A DNA stretch of 64,000 nt from Mortierella alpina (GCA_029449245.1 JANATF010000007.1:124001-188000), one strand, 5' to 3'; shown: positions 32,778-40,991, numbered from the stretch's first letter. Notes: generated from the sequence alone by a model not told the origin. Program-made: numbers and translations.

Positions 32778-35700
32778 TTAGGGCTGAGCTCCGCGAAGCG
32801 TAGGGCCGGGTTTGTGAGGGTGAGCATGATGAAACTGCTTGATGAGTCTCGGGGCGCCTTGAACCAACTCAGCAGGCTCCCAAGTGCGAGCAGATATGGG
32901 GTAGCCTTTCCAGTGGACATGGTAGAGGAGTCTGCCACGGGCCACTTTGGAGTCTAGGATGGCTTCGACTTCGAACTCCTCTTCTCCAGCAACGACGAGT
33001 GGAGGTAGAGGTTTAGGTGTCCGACCCGGGATCGTATCTTGGCGGAAACGCTCGAGGAGGCCGACGTGGAAGATCGGGTGGATCTTCATGGTACTTGGGA
33101 GATCCAGGCGGTATGAGCGAGTTCCAACCTTCTCGAGTATTTGAAAAGGGCCAACTCGTTTGTAGTCAAGTTTCTTGGCTGCCCGCTCGGTACGGAGATT
33201 TCGGGCGTCTAACCAGACTTTGTCGCCAACACTGAAATCAGGCTGAGCTATTGTTTTGGTATCAAAATGTCGGGCGTGTCTTTCATTCGCAGACTGGATG
33301 TTGAACTTCATCTCAGAATGAATGTCTAGAAGAGCCTTGATGTGGTCAGGGCAAGGGATGTTGTCCTTAGTCACCCGGGGTACGGTAACTGAGAACTTGG
33401 GGTGGAAACCAAAGTTAGCGAAGAAAGGAGTTGTCTTCGTGGACGAGTGTTCCGTGTTGTTGTAAGTGAACTCGGCGAGCGGGAGTAAAGTGCTCCAGTT
33501 TGACTGTTGATAGTCGATATAACAGCGTAGGTACTGCTCGAGAATCGAGTTGACTCTCTCAGTCTGGCCGTCAGTCCTAGGATGGAATGCAGTAGAGAGG
33601 TTCTGCTCGATCTGGAGAGCCTTGAAGACTGTCTTAGTGAACTTAGAAGTGAAGGTGACGCCTCTATCGGAGACGACATCGTCTGGAAGACCGTGGGCGG
33701 CGAAGACTTTTTCCAAGAAGAGCTGCACGGTACCCTCCGCGTCCACGGTATCTGTGGTAGGGGCAAAGTGAGCCATCTTCGTGAATCGATCGACGAAGAC
33801 ACATATCGCGGTGTAGCCCTTGGAGGCGGGCAGTTGAGTGATAAAGTCTACGGAGATCGAGGACCAGGGCCGATCAGGGATCGGCAAGGATTGCAGGAGG
33901 CCATACGGCTTGTGATTGCTTGACTTGCTACGTTGGCAAATATCGCATCCACCGACGTAATTCTTGATATATTGTCGCATGCTGGGCCAAAAGAACGTGC
34001 GAGAGACAAGATCAAATGTTTTAGTAATACCAAAGTGCCCCGCAGTGGGAGAATCGTGGCATTCTTCAAGGATCATTTTCTTGAGATCCGGGTCGTCGGG
34101 GACACAGACCAGGCCGTCATGTAGTAGAAGGCCGTCCTGGACAGAGTAGAGGCCGTCAGGGTCTGGCGTCTCAAGGTTCTCAGCAAGGATCGCGCTGAAT
34201 GTAGGGTCGTTAGGAAGTGAATGCGTAATTAATTCTTGAATGGCTGACTTCTCTGGGAGCAGCGGCAGGGCTTGTAGGGCATTCAAAAATTGAATTGGTG
34301 GCAGGAGGGTTAAGGCGGTCTTGCTTAGTGCAGCCGCACTCCCCTCCTCAGGTTTGTCTCTCCGAGACAAAGAGTCAGCCGCAGCGTTCTGCGAGCCAGG
34401 GCGGTATTTGATGACAAAATTATAGTCCGATAGGACTTCAGACCAGCGGACCTGGCGACGGCTAAGGTTGCGGGTGGTTGTAAAATATTCCAGATTGCGG
34501 TGGTCAGTAAGGACGACTGTGGTAGAGGCTGAGAACTCAAGGTAGTGTCGCCAGTGCTTGAAGGCGCACACAATGGCTAACAGTTCTTTGTCATAGATCT
34601 GGTAATTCATTTCCGCAGGCAGGAGTTTTCTGGAGTAGAAGGCAACAGGGTGGAGGTGGTCATCGTCATCATATTGGCTGCAAACTCCTCCGAGGGCGTA
34701 GTCGGAGGCATCGACTTCGATGACACACGCTTTTGTGTGATCAAAGTGACGGAGGATCGGGCCAGACATCAAACGAGCTTTGAGTTCTTCAAAAGCGTCT
34801 TGCGCGGCTCTTGACCAAATGAACTTGGCATTCTTCTTGAGCAGAGTGGTGAGAGGGGTGGCTACTTTGGAGTAGTTCTTGACGAAGCGGCGGTAGAAGT
34901 TAGCGAGTCCGAGGAACACCTGAATGTCAAAAGCTGATTTAGGGGTAGCCCATTCTTGAATGGCGGCCACCTTGGCAGGATCCATCGAGATGCCGTTAAC
35001 ACCAATGATGAATCCCAGGAACGAGACCTCTTGCTTATCGAACGCACATTTCTCGAGTTTCAGACAGATGCCCGCAGCTTCTAATTTCTTGAGGACCTTT
35101 TTGACTTGTGCGGTGTGCTCGTCAAGTGATTCGGAATATATGAGAATATCGTCAAGGTAGACAACAACAAAATCATCCAAGTAGTCGCGCAGGACGTCGT
35201 TCACGAACGCTTGGAAGGTTCCTGGGGCATTCATGAGCCCGAATGGCATGACTTGATACTCAAAGTGACCGTAACGACAGCGAAACGCGGTTTTCCACTC
35301 GTCGCCTTTCGCTATTCGGAGAAGGTTGTAGGCACCACGCATGTCCAATTTGGTAAAATACTTGGCTTTTCCTAACTGGTCAAACGTTTCGGAGATCAGT
35401 GGTAAAGGGCATCGATTGGGAGTTGTGATTTTGTTAAGTCCCCGGTAATCGACACAAAGGCGAAGGGAACCGTCTTTTTTCTTGACAAAGAGAATGGGCG
35501 CTCCGGCTGGGGATTCCGAGCGGCGAATGAAACCTTTAGCCAGGTTTTCTTTGAGATATTCGTGTAGGGCCTTGAGCTCCGTCTGCGAGAGATTGTAGAC
35601 AGGCCCAAAAGGTACGTTGGCGCCTTCTGCAATGGGAATACTATGGTCGTAGGGTCGGTGTGGCGGGAGTTTGTCCGCCTGAGTCTTGGAGAACACTTGA

Positions 35701-36467
35701 GAGTATTCAGCGTATTTTTCAGGGAGCTGGATTGTTGGTTCATCATCACTAAGAGTCGCGGTAGACAATTCTTCGACTTGAGAGATGTCCATCATGTAGC
35801 CTACACCCTGTCCCTGCTTGAGCAATTGACAGAAATTGGCGTTGCTGACCAGGGCAATATCCATGGAAGTTGGGTTTCTGACAGGGACAGGCACAGGTGG
35901 GTAAATGATAGTAATTGGTGCAGGTTTGAGAACTAGAGGAGGGGAAGCAGAGCGTGTTTGACTGGCGAAGGGCAGGATAGAAGTAGGTAGTGTGGATCGA
36001 GCAAGATGTGACAAGGCAGAGAAGTTGTGATTTTGAGTGCAGGCGAGAGTCACTGTTCTCTGATCCCAGTTGATGGAGGGGCTGTGCTTTTTTAGCCAGT
36101 CCATTCCAAGGATCACAGAATAGTTACCGAGCGTGATGAGTTGAAAGGAATGTACTTCAAAATGTTCTGGGCTGGATTGCATGACAAGACGAGTGGAGTG
36201 GTGGGAAGAGTGGATGGTACCATTGGCGAGGGCAATGTTGAGTTGTTGATCGACAATGGGTAGGTGATGTACTTTGGCGAGGTTCTGATGAATGAAGGAA
36301 ATTGTAGCCCCAGAATCAATCATGGCATTGACGGGGAGGGAGGACCCCTGGAAATACAGAGTGACAGGAATGGTGATGGGAGCGGAGTCGTGGATAGGGT
36401 CGTGAACAGGAGAAACATTGAAAAGTTGGCCTAGATGGGCTTCTCCACTCTTTACTAGGCGTCGTCG
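32778..36467 (-). CDS. pol: Gypsy pol: protease, reverse transcriptase, RNase H, integrase, chromodomain
   Basis: The frame has no early ATG of its own and is in the -1 frame relative to gag, overlapping its end; it is probably made by frameshifting at 36473-36467. The first Met in frame is at 36323 (1181 codons to the stop). From that Met: aspartic protease MIDSGATISF with ILGMDWL; reverse transcriptase with FVKKKDGSLRLCVDYRGLN and YLDDILIYS (about residue 388); RNase H VIEVDASDYALGG (about 534); integrase zinc finger ending CDICQRSK (about 789), then DRFTKMAHF, DRGVTFTSKF and FHPRTDGQTERVN; GPF motif (YKRVGPFQILEKV); and a chromodomain at about 1118-1165 (EVEAILDSK, YHVHWKGYP, TWEPAELV). 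Chromodomains direct such integrases to heterochromatin marks. Confidence 0.95.
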   Translation of the reverse strand, partial: RRRLVKSGEAHLGQLFNVSPVHDPIHDSAPITIPVTLYFQGSSLPVNAMIDSGATISFIHQNLAKVHHLPIVDQQLNIALANGTIHSSHHSTRLVMQSSPEHFEVHSFQLITLGNYSVILGMDWLKKHSPSINWDQRTVTLACTQNHNFSALSHLARSTLPTSILPFASQTRSASPPLVLKPAPITIIYPPVPVPVRNPTSMDIALVSNANFCQLLKQGQGVGYMMDISQVEELSTATLSDDEPTIQLPEKYAEYSQVFSKTQADKLPPHRPYDHSIPIAEGANVPFGPVYNLSQTELKALHEYLKENLAKGFIRRSESPAGAPILFVKKKDGSLRLCVDYRGLNKITTPNRCPLPLISETFDQLGKAKYFTKLDMRGAYNLLRIAKGDEWKTAFRCRYGHFEYQVMPFGLMNAPGTFQAFVNDVLRDYLDDFVVVYLDDILIYSESLDEHTAQVKKVLKKLEAAGICLKLEKCAFDKQEVSFLGFIIGVNGISMDPAKVAAIQEWATPKSAFDIQVFLGLANFYRRFVKNYSKVATPLTTLLKKNAKFIWSRAAQDAFEELKARLMSGPILRHFDHTKACVIEVDASDYALGGVCSQYDDDDHLHPVAFYSRKLLPAEMNYQIYDKELLAIVCAFKHWRHYLEFSASTTVVLTDHRNLEYFTTTRNLSRRQVRWSEVLSDYNFVIKYRPGSQNAAADSLSRRDKPEEGSAAALSKTALTLLPPIQFLNALQALPLLPEKSAIQELITHSLPNDPTFSAILAENLETPDPDGLYSVQDGLLLHDGLVCVPDDPDLKKMILEECHDSPTAGHFGITKTFDLVSRTFFWPSMRQYIKNYVGGCDICQRSKSSNHKPYGLLQSLPIPDRPWSSISVDFITQLPASKGYTAICVFVDRFTKMAHFAPTTDTVDAEGTVQLFLEKVFAAHGLPDDVVSDRGVTFTSKFTKTVFKALQIEQNLSTAFHPRTDGQTERVNSILEQYLRCYIDYQQSNWSTLLPLAEFTYNNTEHSSTKTTPFFANFGFHPKFSVTVPRVTKDNIPCPDHIKALLDIHSEMKFNIQSANERHARHFDTKTIAQPDFSVGDKVWLDARNLRTERAAKKLDYKRVGPFQILEKVGTRSYRLDLPSTMKIHPIFHVGLLERFRQDTIPGRTPKPLPPLVVAGEEEFEVEAILDSKVARGRLLYHVHWKGYPISARTWEPAELVQGAPRLIKQFHHAHPHKPGPTLRGAQP

Positions 36468-36473
36468 TTTCCC
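36429..36473 (-). promoter_or_regulatory. Programmed -1 ribosomal frameshift signal between gag and pol
   Basis: GGGAAAC at 36473-36467 is a classic slippery heptamer and sits in the required phase (G GGA AAC) in the gag frame. Six bases later GCCTAG (36460-36455, containing the gag stop) can pair with CTAGGC (36434-36429) across a 20-nt loop. The pol frame is exactly -1 to gag. All the elements of a frameshift site are present; efficiency is unknown. Confidence 0.75.
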
Positions 36474-37669
36474 AAATCGAACACGAAGGGGCTAGTGTTG
36501 GCAGTGGTGGCACTAGAGAGAGTGTGTTGAGCCTTGTTACCGAGTCTGGTGTTCGCGGGTTTGGTGGGACACTCCTTAACCCAGTGTCCCTCCAAACCAC
36601 AGTAGCTACAGAGATCGTTATCTCTGCGTCGCTGTTTTTCTTCGGCGCTCACAGGGCGGTGCTGGGCTTGGCTGAGGTCCATGGCCATGGACGGGGCGGC
36701 AACGGACGCGGCGGGAGCGAATGGTCGCGGGACGGAAACAGGGGTCGAGTTGCGGGCGCTATTCAAGGTTGTTGTGGAACGAACAGGTTGTCTTTGCAGA
36801 AAGTAACCATATTGGCGAGTGTCGATCTCAATAGCCAAATCAGAGAACTCATAGAACGTGCGCGGTTCCTCCTGGCGTGACATGGTTTCTTGGACCGATT
36901 CTTTGAGGCCAATCCGGTACTGGGAGATTTTGGCAGCGTCGTTCCACTCGGTATCGGCAACCAACTGGACAAACTTATTGGTGTAGTCCAACGCCGAGCC
37001 TTTTTGCTTCAAGGCGCGGAGTTGAGACTCGGCCACGATGTGGGCGTTGGTGACGCCGAAATTCTTGGTCATGACCGACCAAAACTTATCAAGGCTGCTA
37101 ATGATCGCGGGTCTTACTTCGTCATCCAGCTTAAAAGCAGGGATGTGCTTTTCCATATACTTATAGGCCGCGGTGTCCCCCAGACGGGAGATGATGAACA
37201 TGATTTTAGAGGCATCCGTTGGATGCTGCGAGCTCTGAGCCAAGAAGTACAGCTCCAGCTGAGACTGGAAAGTTTTCCAGTCTTCTCTTTTACCAGTGAA
37301 CTTCTCGGGGGAGTCGATCTTGGGCTTGGCCACCGACTGAGTCTTGGTGGCTTCGGCAAGGGTCTTGAGGCCCCGGAGCATATCTTTCTGGAAGGTATTG
37401 TTCTCGTTGATGGCATTCAGAGCAATGATCTGTCCTTCGATCGTTTTGAATCTTGGTTCGACCATTTTGATGAGATCCTCGACGAAACTATGGTTGGTCT
37501 GTAAGAACTTGAGGAGGGGTCCGTACGCGGTGAGCTGGCTTTCGAGCGACTGAACGCGGTTTTTGAGATCCGCTACGACCGGGCTGGCTTGCTCGAGGAG
37601 AGTGTCCTCGATGGTTTTGACACGAGTTTGGAGGGCTTCAAAATTCTGGTTGGCGGTTTCGAGACTCAT
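36455..37669 (-). CDS. gag: Gypsy gag (capsid/nucleocapsid)
   Basis: 404 aa from the ATG at 37669. An N-terminal coiled-coil-like region (FEALQTRVKTIEDTLLEQ) is followed by a retrotransposon gag domain (FTGKREDWKTFQSQLELYF) and a CCHC zinc knuckle, CSYCGLEGHWVKEC, near the C-terminus. It ends at TAG just after the slippery site. Gag forms the cytoplasmic particle in which reverse transcription occurs. Confidence 0.93.
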   Translation of the reverse strand: MSLETANQNFEALQTRVKTIEDTLLEQASPVVADLKNRVQSLESQLTAYGPLLKFLQTNHSFVEDLIKMVEPRFKTIEGQIIALNAINENNTFQKDMLRGLKTLAEATKTQSVAKPKIDSPEKFTGKREDWKTFQSQLELYFLAQSSQHPTDASKIMFIISRLGDTAAYKYMEKHIPAFKLDDEVRPAIISSLDKFWSVMTKNFGVTNAHIVAESQLRALKQKGSALDYTNKFVQLVADTEWNDAAKISQYRIGLKESVQETMSRQEEPRTFYEFSDLAIEIDTRQYGYFLQRQPVRSTTTLNSARNSTPVSVPRPFAPAASVAAPSMAMDLSQAQHRPVSAEEKQRRRDNDLCSYCGLEGHWVKECPTKPANTRLGNKAQHTLSSATTANTSPFVFDLGNDDA

Positions 37670-37709
37670 GGCTGGGCAGGGACGTGGGTAGAAAGGTCAA
37701 AGTTGTTTG

Positions 37710-37718
37710 ACCTAGTAA
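37710..37718 (-). other. Putative self-priming primer-binding site
   Basis: Immediately after the 5' LTR the sense strand reads TTACTAGGT. Its exact complement, ACCTAGTAA, is in the LTR at 37842-37834, about 32 nt past the LTR TATA box, where transcription should begin. This is the Tf1 arrangement, in which the RNA 5' end folds back as primer. No tRNA-type site beginning TGG is present. Confidence 0.65.
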
Positions 37719-38046
37719 TGTCGTGAATCTAGGCAGGGCAAGGACAGGATGACCTTTCACAAGGGCAGGAGGGAAGGGACAAGGGAAGTGGCAAGACAGG
37801 AGGGTTCAGGGTATGATCAAGGATGTATTCAAGTTACTAGGTAAAGAGCAACTGTACAGAGGGAACTACAGACTATATATACTAAACACTGAGCCCAGCG
37901 CGTAATGCCGCTTTGACCCATAGTCACCGGTCAGGACATAATTCAAGGCATTCAGTAAAAAGGGGGCGCATGTCGATAAGGCATTAAAAGGCGAAATAAG
38001 GCTTGACCTAGGATACTACGCTTATCCTAGGGCCGAGTACGCGACA
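37719..38046 (-). repeat. 5' LTR of the Gypsy element
   Basis: 328 bp, starting TGTCG and ending CGACA in either orientation. It contains the promoter TATA box on the minus strand and the predicted RNA start. Confidence 0.95.
37874..37881 (-). promoter_or_regulatory. TATA box of the Gypsy 5' LTR
   Basis: TATATATA on the minus strand (the same sequence is in the 3' LTR at 32595-32602). A start about 30 nt downstream would place the RNA 5' end at the segment complementary to the primer-binding site. Confidence 0.65.
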
Positions 38047-38051
38047 GGCGA
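38047..38051. repeat. Target-site duplication of the Gypsy element (right)
   Basis: GGCGA, a copy of 32435-32439. These five bases belong to the interrupted ORF2 of the LINE. Confidence 0.9.
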
Positions 38052-38293
38052 TAATGTCGTATTGTTTTTGGGTCCTTAGCCAAGAGAAGAAGGATCTCCT
38101 CATAGCCTCACGCACGATCGATCGGACGTTCAATGTGCATACTCTCAAGTTGTTGTACTCAATCATTGGGGAACAAGGTAGAGAGGGGAAGAAGAAAGAA
38201 GGGGAGGGGGGGCGAGGCGCTCAAGAGAGATGTGAGTGTACAATGTCTGGGTATTATACACTGAGGGATGTCTCGGCCAGCCCCCCCTGGGAT

Positions 38294-40045
38294 TTACCCT
38301 GAAGGCGTGGCGTGGTCAGCGGCCACCACAACGGGGATGCCCATGCTATCCACCGTGGGCCCAGAAGCTCTGGTAGAGGCCTTGGCCGAGGACTTCTCCT
38401 TGGCCTTACTCTTCTTACCAACCAGGACGGAGGCCGGGTCAAATATGCCGTCGAGGCCCTTCCTGGCCATGATTTTGGACTCCCGAGAGGCCTTCTTGTC
38501 AGCGAGTTTGGCTCGCATGCCGTCCTGTTTGGTGGTCATATTGACGTCGTCCGTGGATCCTGGTTCCTCGCTAATGATGATCACTGGGATAGGGGTGTCT
38601 GGCACTGTGTGTGCAGGGTAGGGCTCTACAGGATGGTGGAGGGGTGTTTCTGGGGTGTCTGGGGCCGCAGTGGGCATGGCAACATCTTGCTCCGCTGTCT
38701 CAGAGGCATCATCTGAGGCCAGGGGCGTGGGCACCTGGTCTGCCACCGAGGGCGAGACCGAGGTCCCGGAGGTGGGCTCAGGAGCCGGCACCTCAGGCTG
38801 GGGCTCTACACAAGTTGAGGGGGCAGAGGCATGTGCTTCAGTCTCAACTGTGGGTGCAGTCTTCACGAGGGCAGGGGCAGAGACGGGGTCTGAGAGAGAA
38901 GGTAAAATGGCAGTGGCACTTTCCTTGGACTGATTGCGAGGGGCCGACTGCTTCCTGGATGGTCTGGGCGTGTCACTGTCTGATGCCGACGTTGTGACTC
39001 CATCCAAGGAAGAGATTGGCGCAAGCGCCCGGCGTCCCCTCTTCTTACCGCTTTGCTGACTGGGACCAACCACAGTCCAGGTGTCCCCAGAGGGCTTGTT
39101 CTTGGCAGCCACAGAGGCTGGTGCCGCCGTCGTTTTGGGGGTCTCACGAGGAGGTGCCTTAATGTCTGGGAAGGCTCGCGCCATGATGGGATGGTCAACC
39201 AAGGGGGCATGGAACAGCTGAAAGTCTGAGGGGCATGGGCACAGAGCTTTCGTGTGGCCCTCTAGGCCGCAGCGGAAGCAAAAGGGGGGTGAGTTCCAAA
39301 TGAATAGAACATTGCTCCCTCTGACAGGGATGACTCTCGGGATCATGAGATCGCCAGGAGCCCCCTGAGGGATCTCAAGAACAAAGTCAAAGGAGGTCAT
39401 AAGGGTCCTGGTGCCCTTGTAGTAGTGATTGTTAATGTGAACGATTTTGCCGTAGTCCCCAAAGATAGAGTCCAAAACCTCTTTTCTGCGATCCATGACG
39501 CCCAGATCCATCTGGTCTACACGGATGCGGATCCTTGAGCCGAGGGACCAGACCGCCGGGACGATCTCCAATGGTCCTCCTTTGCTCTGGATGACTGTAT
39601 CGGAGGTGAGGGAGGTGTCGGTTTTGGGGAGCACAAAGTAACATACTCCAGGGATGTCTGAGTCGATGGCGGGGACATAGGCGAAGGCGGTGAGAATGGC
39701 ACTGACTACATCCGTCACCATGTGGCGATCCTTGTCGTAGGGTACTGCAAAAAGGCCATCCAGTTGGTGGCGAGAAAAGGCGACAGAGATGGGTCGGTCC
39801 TGCACGACCTCCTCTCGACGCTCTCTCCCAGCTCGGAGCTGGCCCCATGCTGCTCGCACCTTCTCCTTGGACAGGATGGGACGTGCAGCATCAGCAAACG
39901 ATTTGGGACTGTTTAAGGCGGGGGTAGGATCGGATTGTTGTTTGTCTTTTTGCGATGGTTGGTGAGATTCAGGGGAATCCACCTCATTTCGCGCTTTGGG
40001 CGCAGCAGAGGTGGGCAGGGGGGAGGTATTGACTGTCTCTTCCAT
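38294..40045 (-). CDS. LINE ORF1 (nucleic-acid-binding, CCHC)
   Basis: 583 aa from the ATG at 40045. The N-terminal 90 residues are polar. The central region (ISVAFSRHQLDGLFAVPYD ... VWSLGSRIRIRVDQMDLG) resembles the DUF4283/RRM-like domain of plant and fungal L1 ORF1 proteins. It is followed by one zinc knuckle, CFRCGLEGHTKALC, at about residue 255. The C-terminal 300 residues are Pro/Ala/Ser/Thr-rich and end in a Lys-rich stretch. ORF1p binds LINE RNA in the ribonucleoprotein. The stop is 127 bp before the ORF2 ATG, so the ORFs do not overlap. Confidence 0.9.
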   Translation of the reverse strand: MEETVNTSPLPTSAAPKARNEVDSPESHQPSQKDKQQSDPTPALNSPKSFADAARPILSKEKVRAAWGQLRAGRERREEVVQDRPISVAFSRHQLDGLFAVPYDKDRHMVTDVVSAILTAFAYVPAIDSDIPGVCYFVLPKTDTSLTSDTVIQSKGGPLEIVPAVWSLGSRIRIRVDQMDLGVMDRRKEVLDSIFGDYGKIVHINNHYYKGTRTLMTSFDFVLEIPQGAPGDLMIPRVIPVRGSNVLFIWNSPPFCFRCGLEGHTKALCPCPSDFQLFHAPLVDHPIMARAFPDIKAPPRETPKTTAAPASVAAKNKPSGDTWTVVGPSQQSGKKRGRRALAPISSLDGVTTSASDSDTPRPSRKQSAPRNQSKESATAILPSLSDPVSAPALVKTAPTVETEAHASAPSTCVEPQPEVPAPEPTSGTSVSPSVADQVPTPLASDDASETAEQDVAMPTAAPDTPETPLHHPVEPYPAHTVPDTPIPVIIISEEPGSTDDVNMTTKQDGMRAKLADKKASRESKIMARKGLDGIFDPASVLVGKKSKAKEKSSAKASTRASGPTVDSMGIPVVVAADHATPSG

Positions 40046-40192
40046 AATGGAAAAGGTGGGGGAGGGTAAGGGGAGTGCGCTGATACCCGTCGCTCGCGTG
40101 GCCGATGTTTTGCTGTGGGGCTGTGTTTATGGTTTATTCAAAACAAGGGGGCCTCCAGGGTAGGGGTACGAAGGAGGTAAGAGGGAAAGGTG

Positions 40193-40216
40193 GCCTTTCC
40201 ATTGGGCCAGCAGACC
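40193..40216. repeat. Right 24-bp target-site duplication of the LINE, carrying nt 1-24 of tRNA-Arg
   Basis: Identical to 26761-26784. On the minus strand it is the acceptor 5' side and part of the D arm, including the A-box-like TGGCCCAATGG, and it lies immediately upstream of the LINE 5' end. It is not a functional tRNA. Confidence 0.93.
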
Positions 40217-40314
40217 GGATTCTTATAAAACTTACTAGATTTCTGACCTCCAAGACTCAGTGGTCAACGCTGTCGTCAATTAGAAATGCAATGGTCAATA
40301 AGAGATGGTTGGTT

Positions 40315-40387
40315 GGGAAATAATGACAAAAGTGGGTGGCAGTAACGATTTGTAGGGAAATAACGTCAAAAGTGGGTGGCAATAACG
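40315..40387 (+). repeat. Two-copy tandem repeat, period 40 bp
   Basis: Two similar 33-bp units (40315-40347 and 40355-40387), each containing CAAAAGTGGGTGGCA, lie 40 bp apart in the original upstream flank of the tRNA-Arg gene. They differ at a few positions. Confidence 0.7.
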
Positions 40388-40991
40388 GTTCACTGTGGCC
40401 GTCGGATCCATTGCCTCCATTCGAACGCCTGCTTGCCAGTCAGATGGGCAAAGACCAAGTGCACTAGACGTGGCCACGGAAGACGGATAGGTCCTGGCAT
40501 CATGGTCTGGGTGTCAAGCAGAGGCACAATATCGGCGGTCCGATACGCAACTGGTACCGAGAGCTGTGCCAGGTGAGGAGGGCCGAGGCTGCGTGCAAAG
40601 ACGATATGCAGGACGTTGACGAGGTCGCCTCACGTTGAGGCTGCCGCGCTTGGTGGCAGTCAACGAGCAGGCCTCATCGGAGAGCGACACTGACAATGAG
40701 CCTCTTGAGGACCCGAGGCAACGCCGCCGCCCATTTATCCAGGCTTATAGGCGACTGAAGCGCAGGGTGGTTCAAGTTTGGCCCAGATCATTGCCCATGC
40801 AGCCCGTTGCTTGCCGATCACCATAACAGCCAATGCCCAGGTCCAGCCTTTGACCCACTCGGAGTGGACTACAACCGTTAGGCGTAGCTTTTCTGACGTT
40901 TTCAGTGCGTGGTGTGTATGCGAATAGAATGAATGTATTTTTTTTTTGTATGCTTCGTTTTGTCGAGCGCTCTATCTTTCTGGACGCTTTA
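40388..40991. other. Intergenic, possible unidentified coding remnants
   Basis: Short frames on both strands (for example 40635-40826 + with SSESDTDNEPLEDPRQRRRP, and 40390-40560 - ending EWRQWIRRPQ) have coding-like composition but no recognised family and no consistent gene model. They could be relics of a mobile element. From about 40830 this is the 3' flank of UTP21. Confidence 0.3.

Larger units (their letters stand above)
32440..38046 (-). mobile_element. Ty3/Gypsy chromovirus LTR retrotransposon (Tf1/sushi-like), full length
   Basis: The element is 5,607 bp with two 328-bp LTRs that show no difference on inspection, TG...CA ends extended to TGTCG/CGACA, and a 5-bp target duplication. 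The coding order on the minus strand is gag, protease, reverse transcriptase, RNase H, integrase, chromodomain. Both frames are uninterrupted. Identical LTRs mean a very recent insertion. The primer-binding region is complementary to the element's own LTR rather than beginning with the usual tRNA-type TGG, which points to the self-priming group. Confidence 0.96.
28553..38166 (-). pseudogene. LINE ORF2 (endonuclease-reverse transcriptase), split by a Gypsy insertion
   Basis: The first 40 codons lie at 38166-38047 (MIEYNNLRVCTLNVRSI, ending DIIA). The remainder resumes at 32434 (LQETVMNPG) and runs to 28553. Apart from the inserted element and its 5-bp duplication the frame is intact, about 1333 aa. 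Domains in order: apurinic-type endonuclease (about 1-240; LNVRSI, IIALQET, ANVYAPS, LGDFNVV, SDHRLV), reverse transcriptase (about 430-780; RPISLTQTDYKIFTKALTNR, LSLDQEKAYDRVEW, the catalytic AFADD near residue 720), and a C-terminal zinc-type motif CRRCKIADPD...HAFHSC near residue 1145. This is the L1-clade arrangement. As it stands this copy cannot make full ORF2 protein. Confidence 0.92.
26785..40192 (-). mobile_element. L1-like non-LTR retrotransposon inserted at tRNA-Arg, itself interrupted by a Gypsy element
   Basis: Reading on the minus strand: a short 5' leader (40192-40046), ORF1 with a CCHC knuckle (40045-38294), then ORF2 with apurinic-type endonuclease, reverse transcriptase and C-terminal zinc-binding motif (from 38166, resuming at 32434 after the nested Gypsy, to 28553). 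A long 3' region (28552-26785) follows and carries a gene on the other strand. Without the Gypsy and one copy of its target duplication the LINE is about 7,796 bp. A 24-bp target duplication flanks it. There is no terminal poly-A; the last bases before the tRNA are ATATGGTGA, with an AATAAA about 25 nt earlier. Both LINE frames are open apart from the insertion, so this copy was recently active. Confidence 0.9.

Noticed and set aside
38312-38997. Plus-strand frames opposite LINE ORF1
   Set aside because: Shadows of the ORF1 coding frame; Gly/Val/Trp-rich, with no start context or domain.
26785-40192. One large composite virus-like element
   Set aside because: Two separate target duplications (24 bp and 5 bp) and matching LTRs show two nested retroelements instead.
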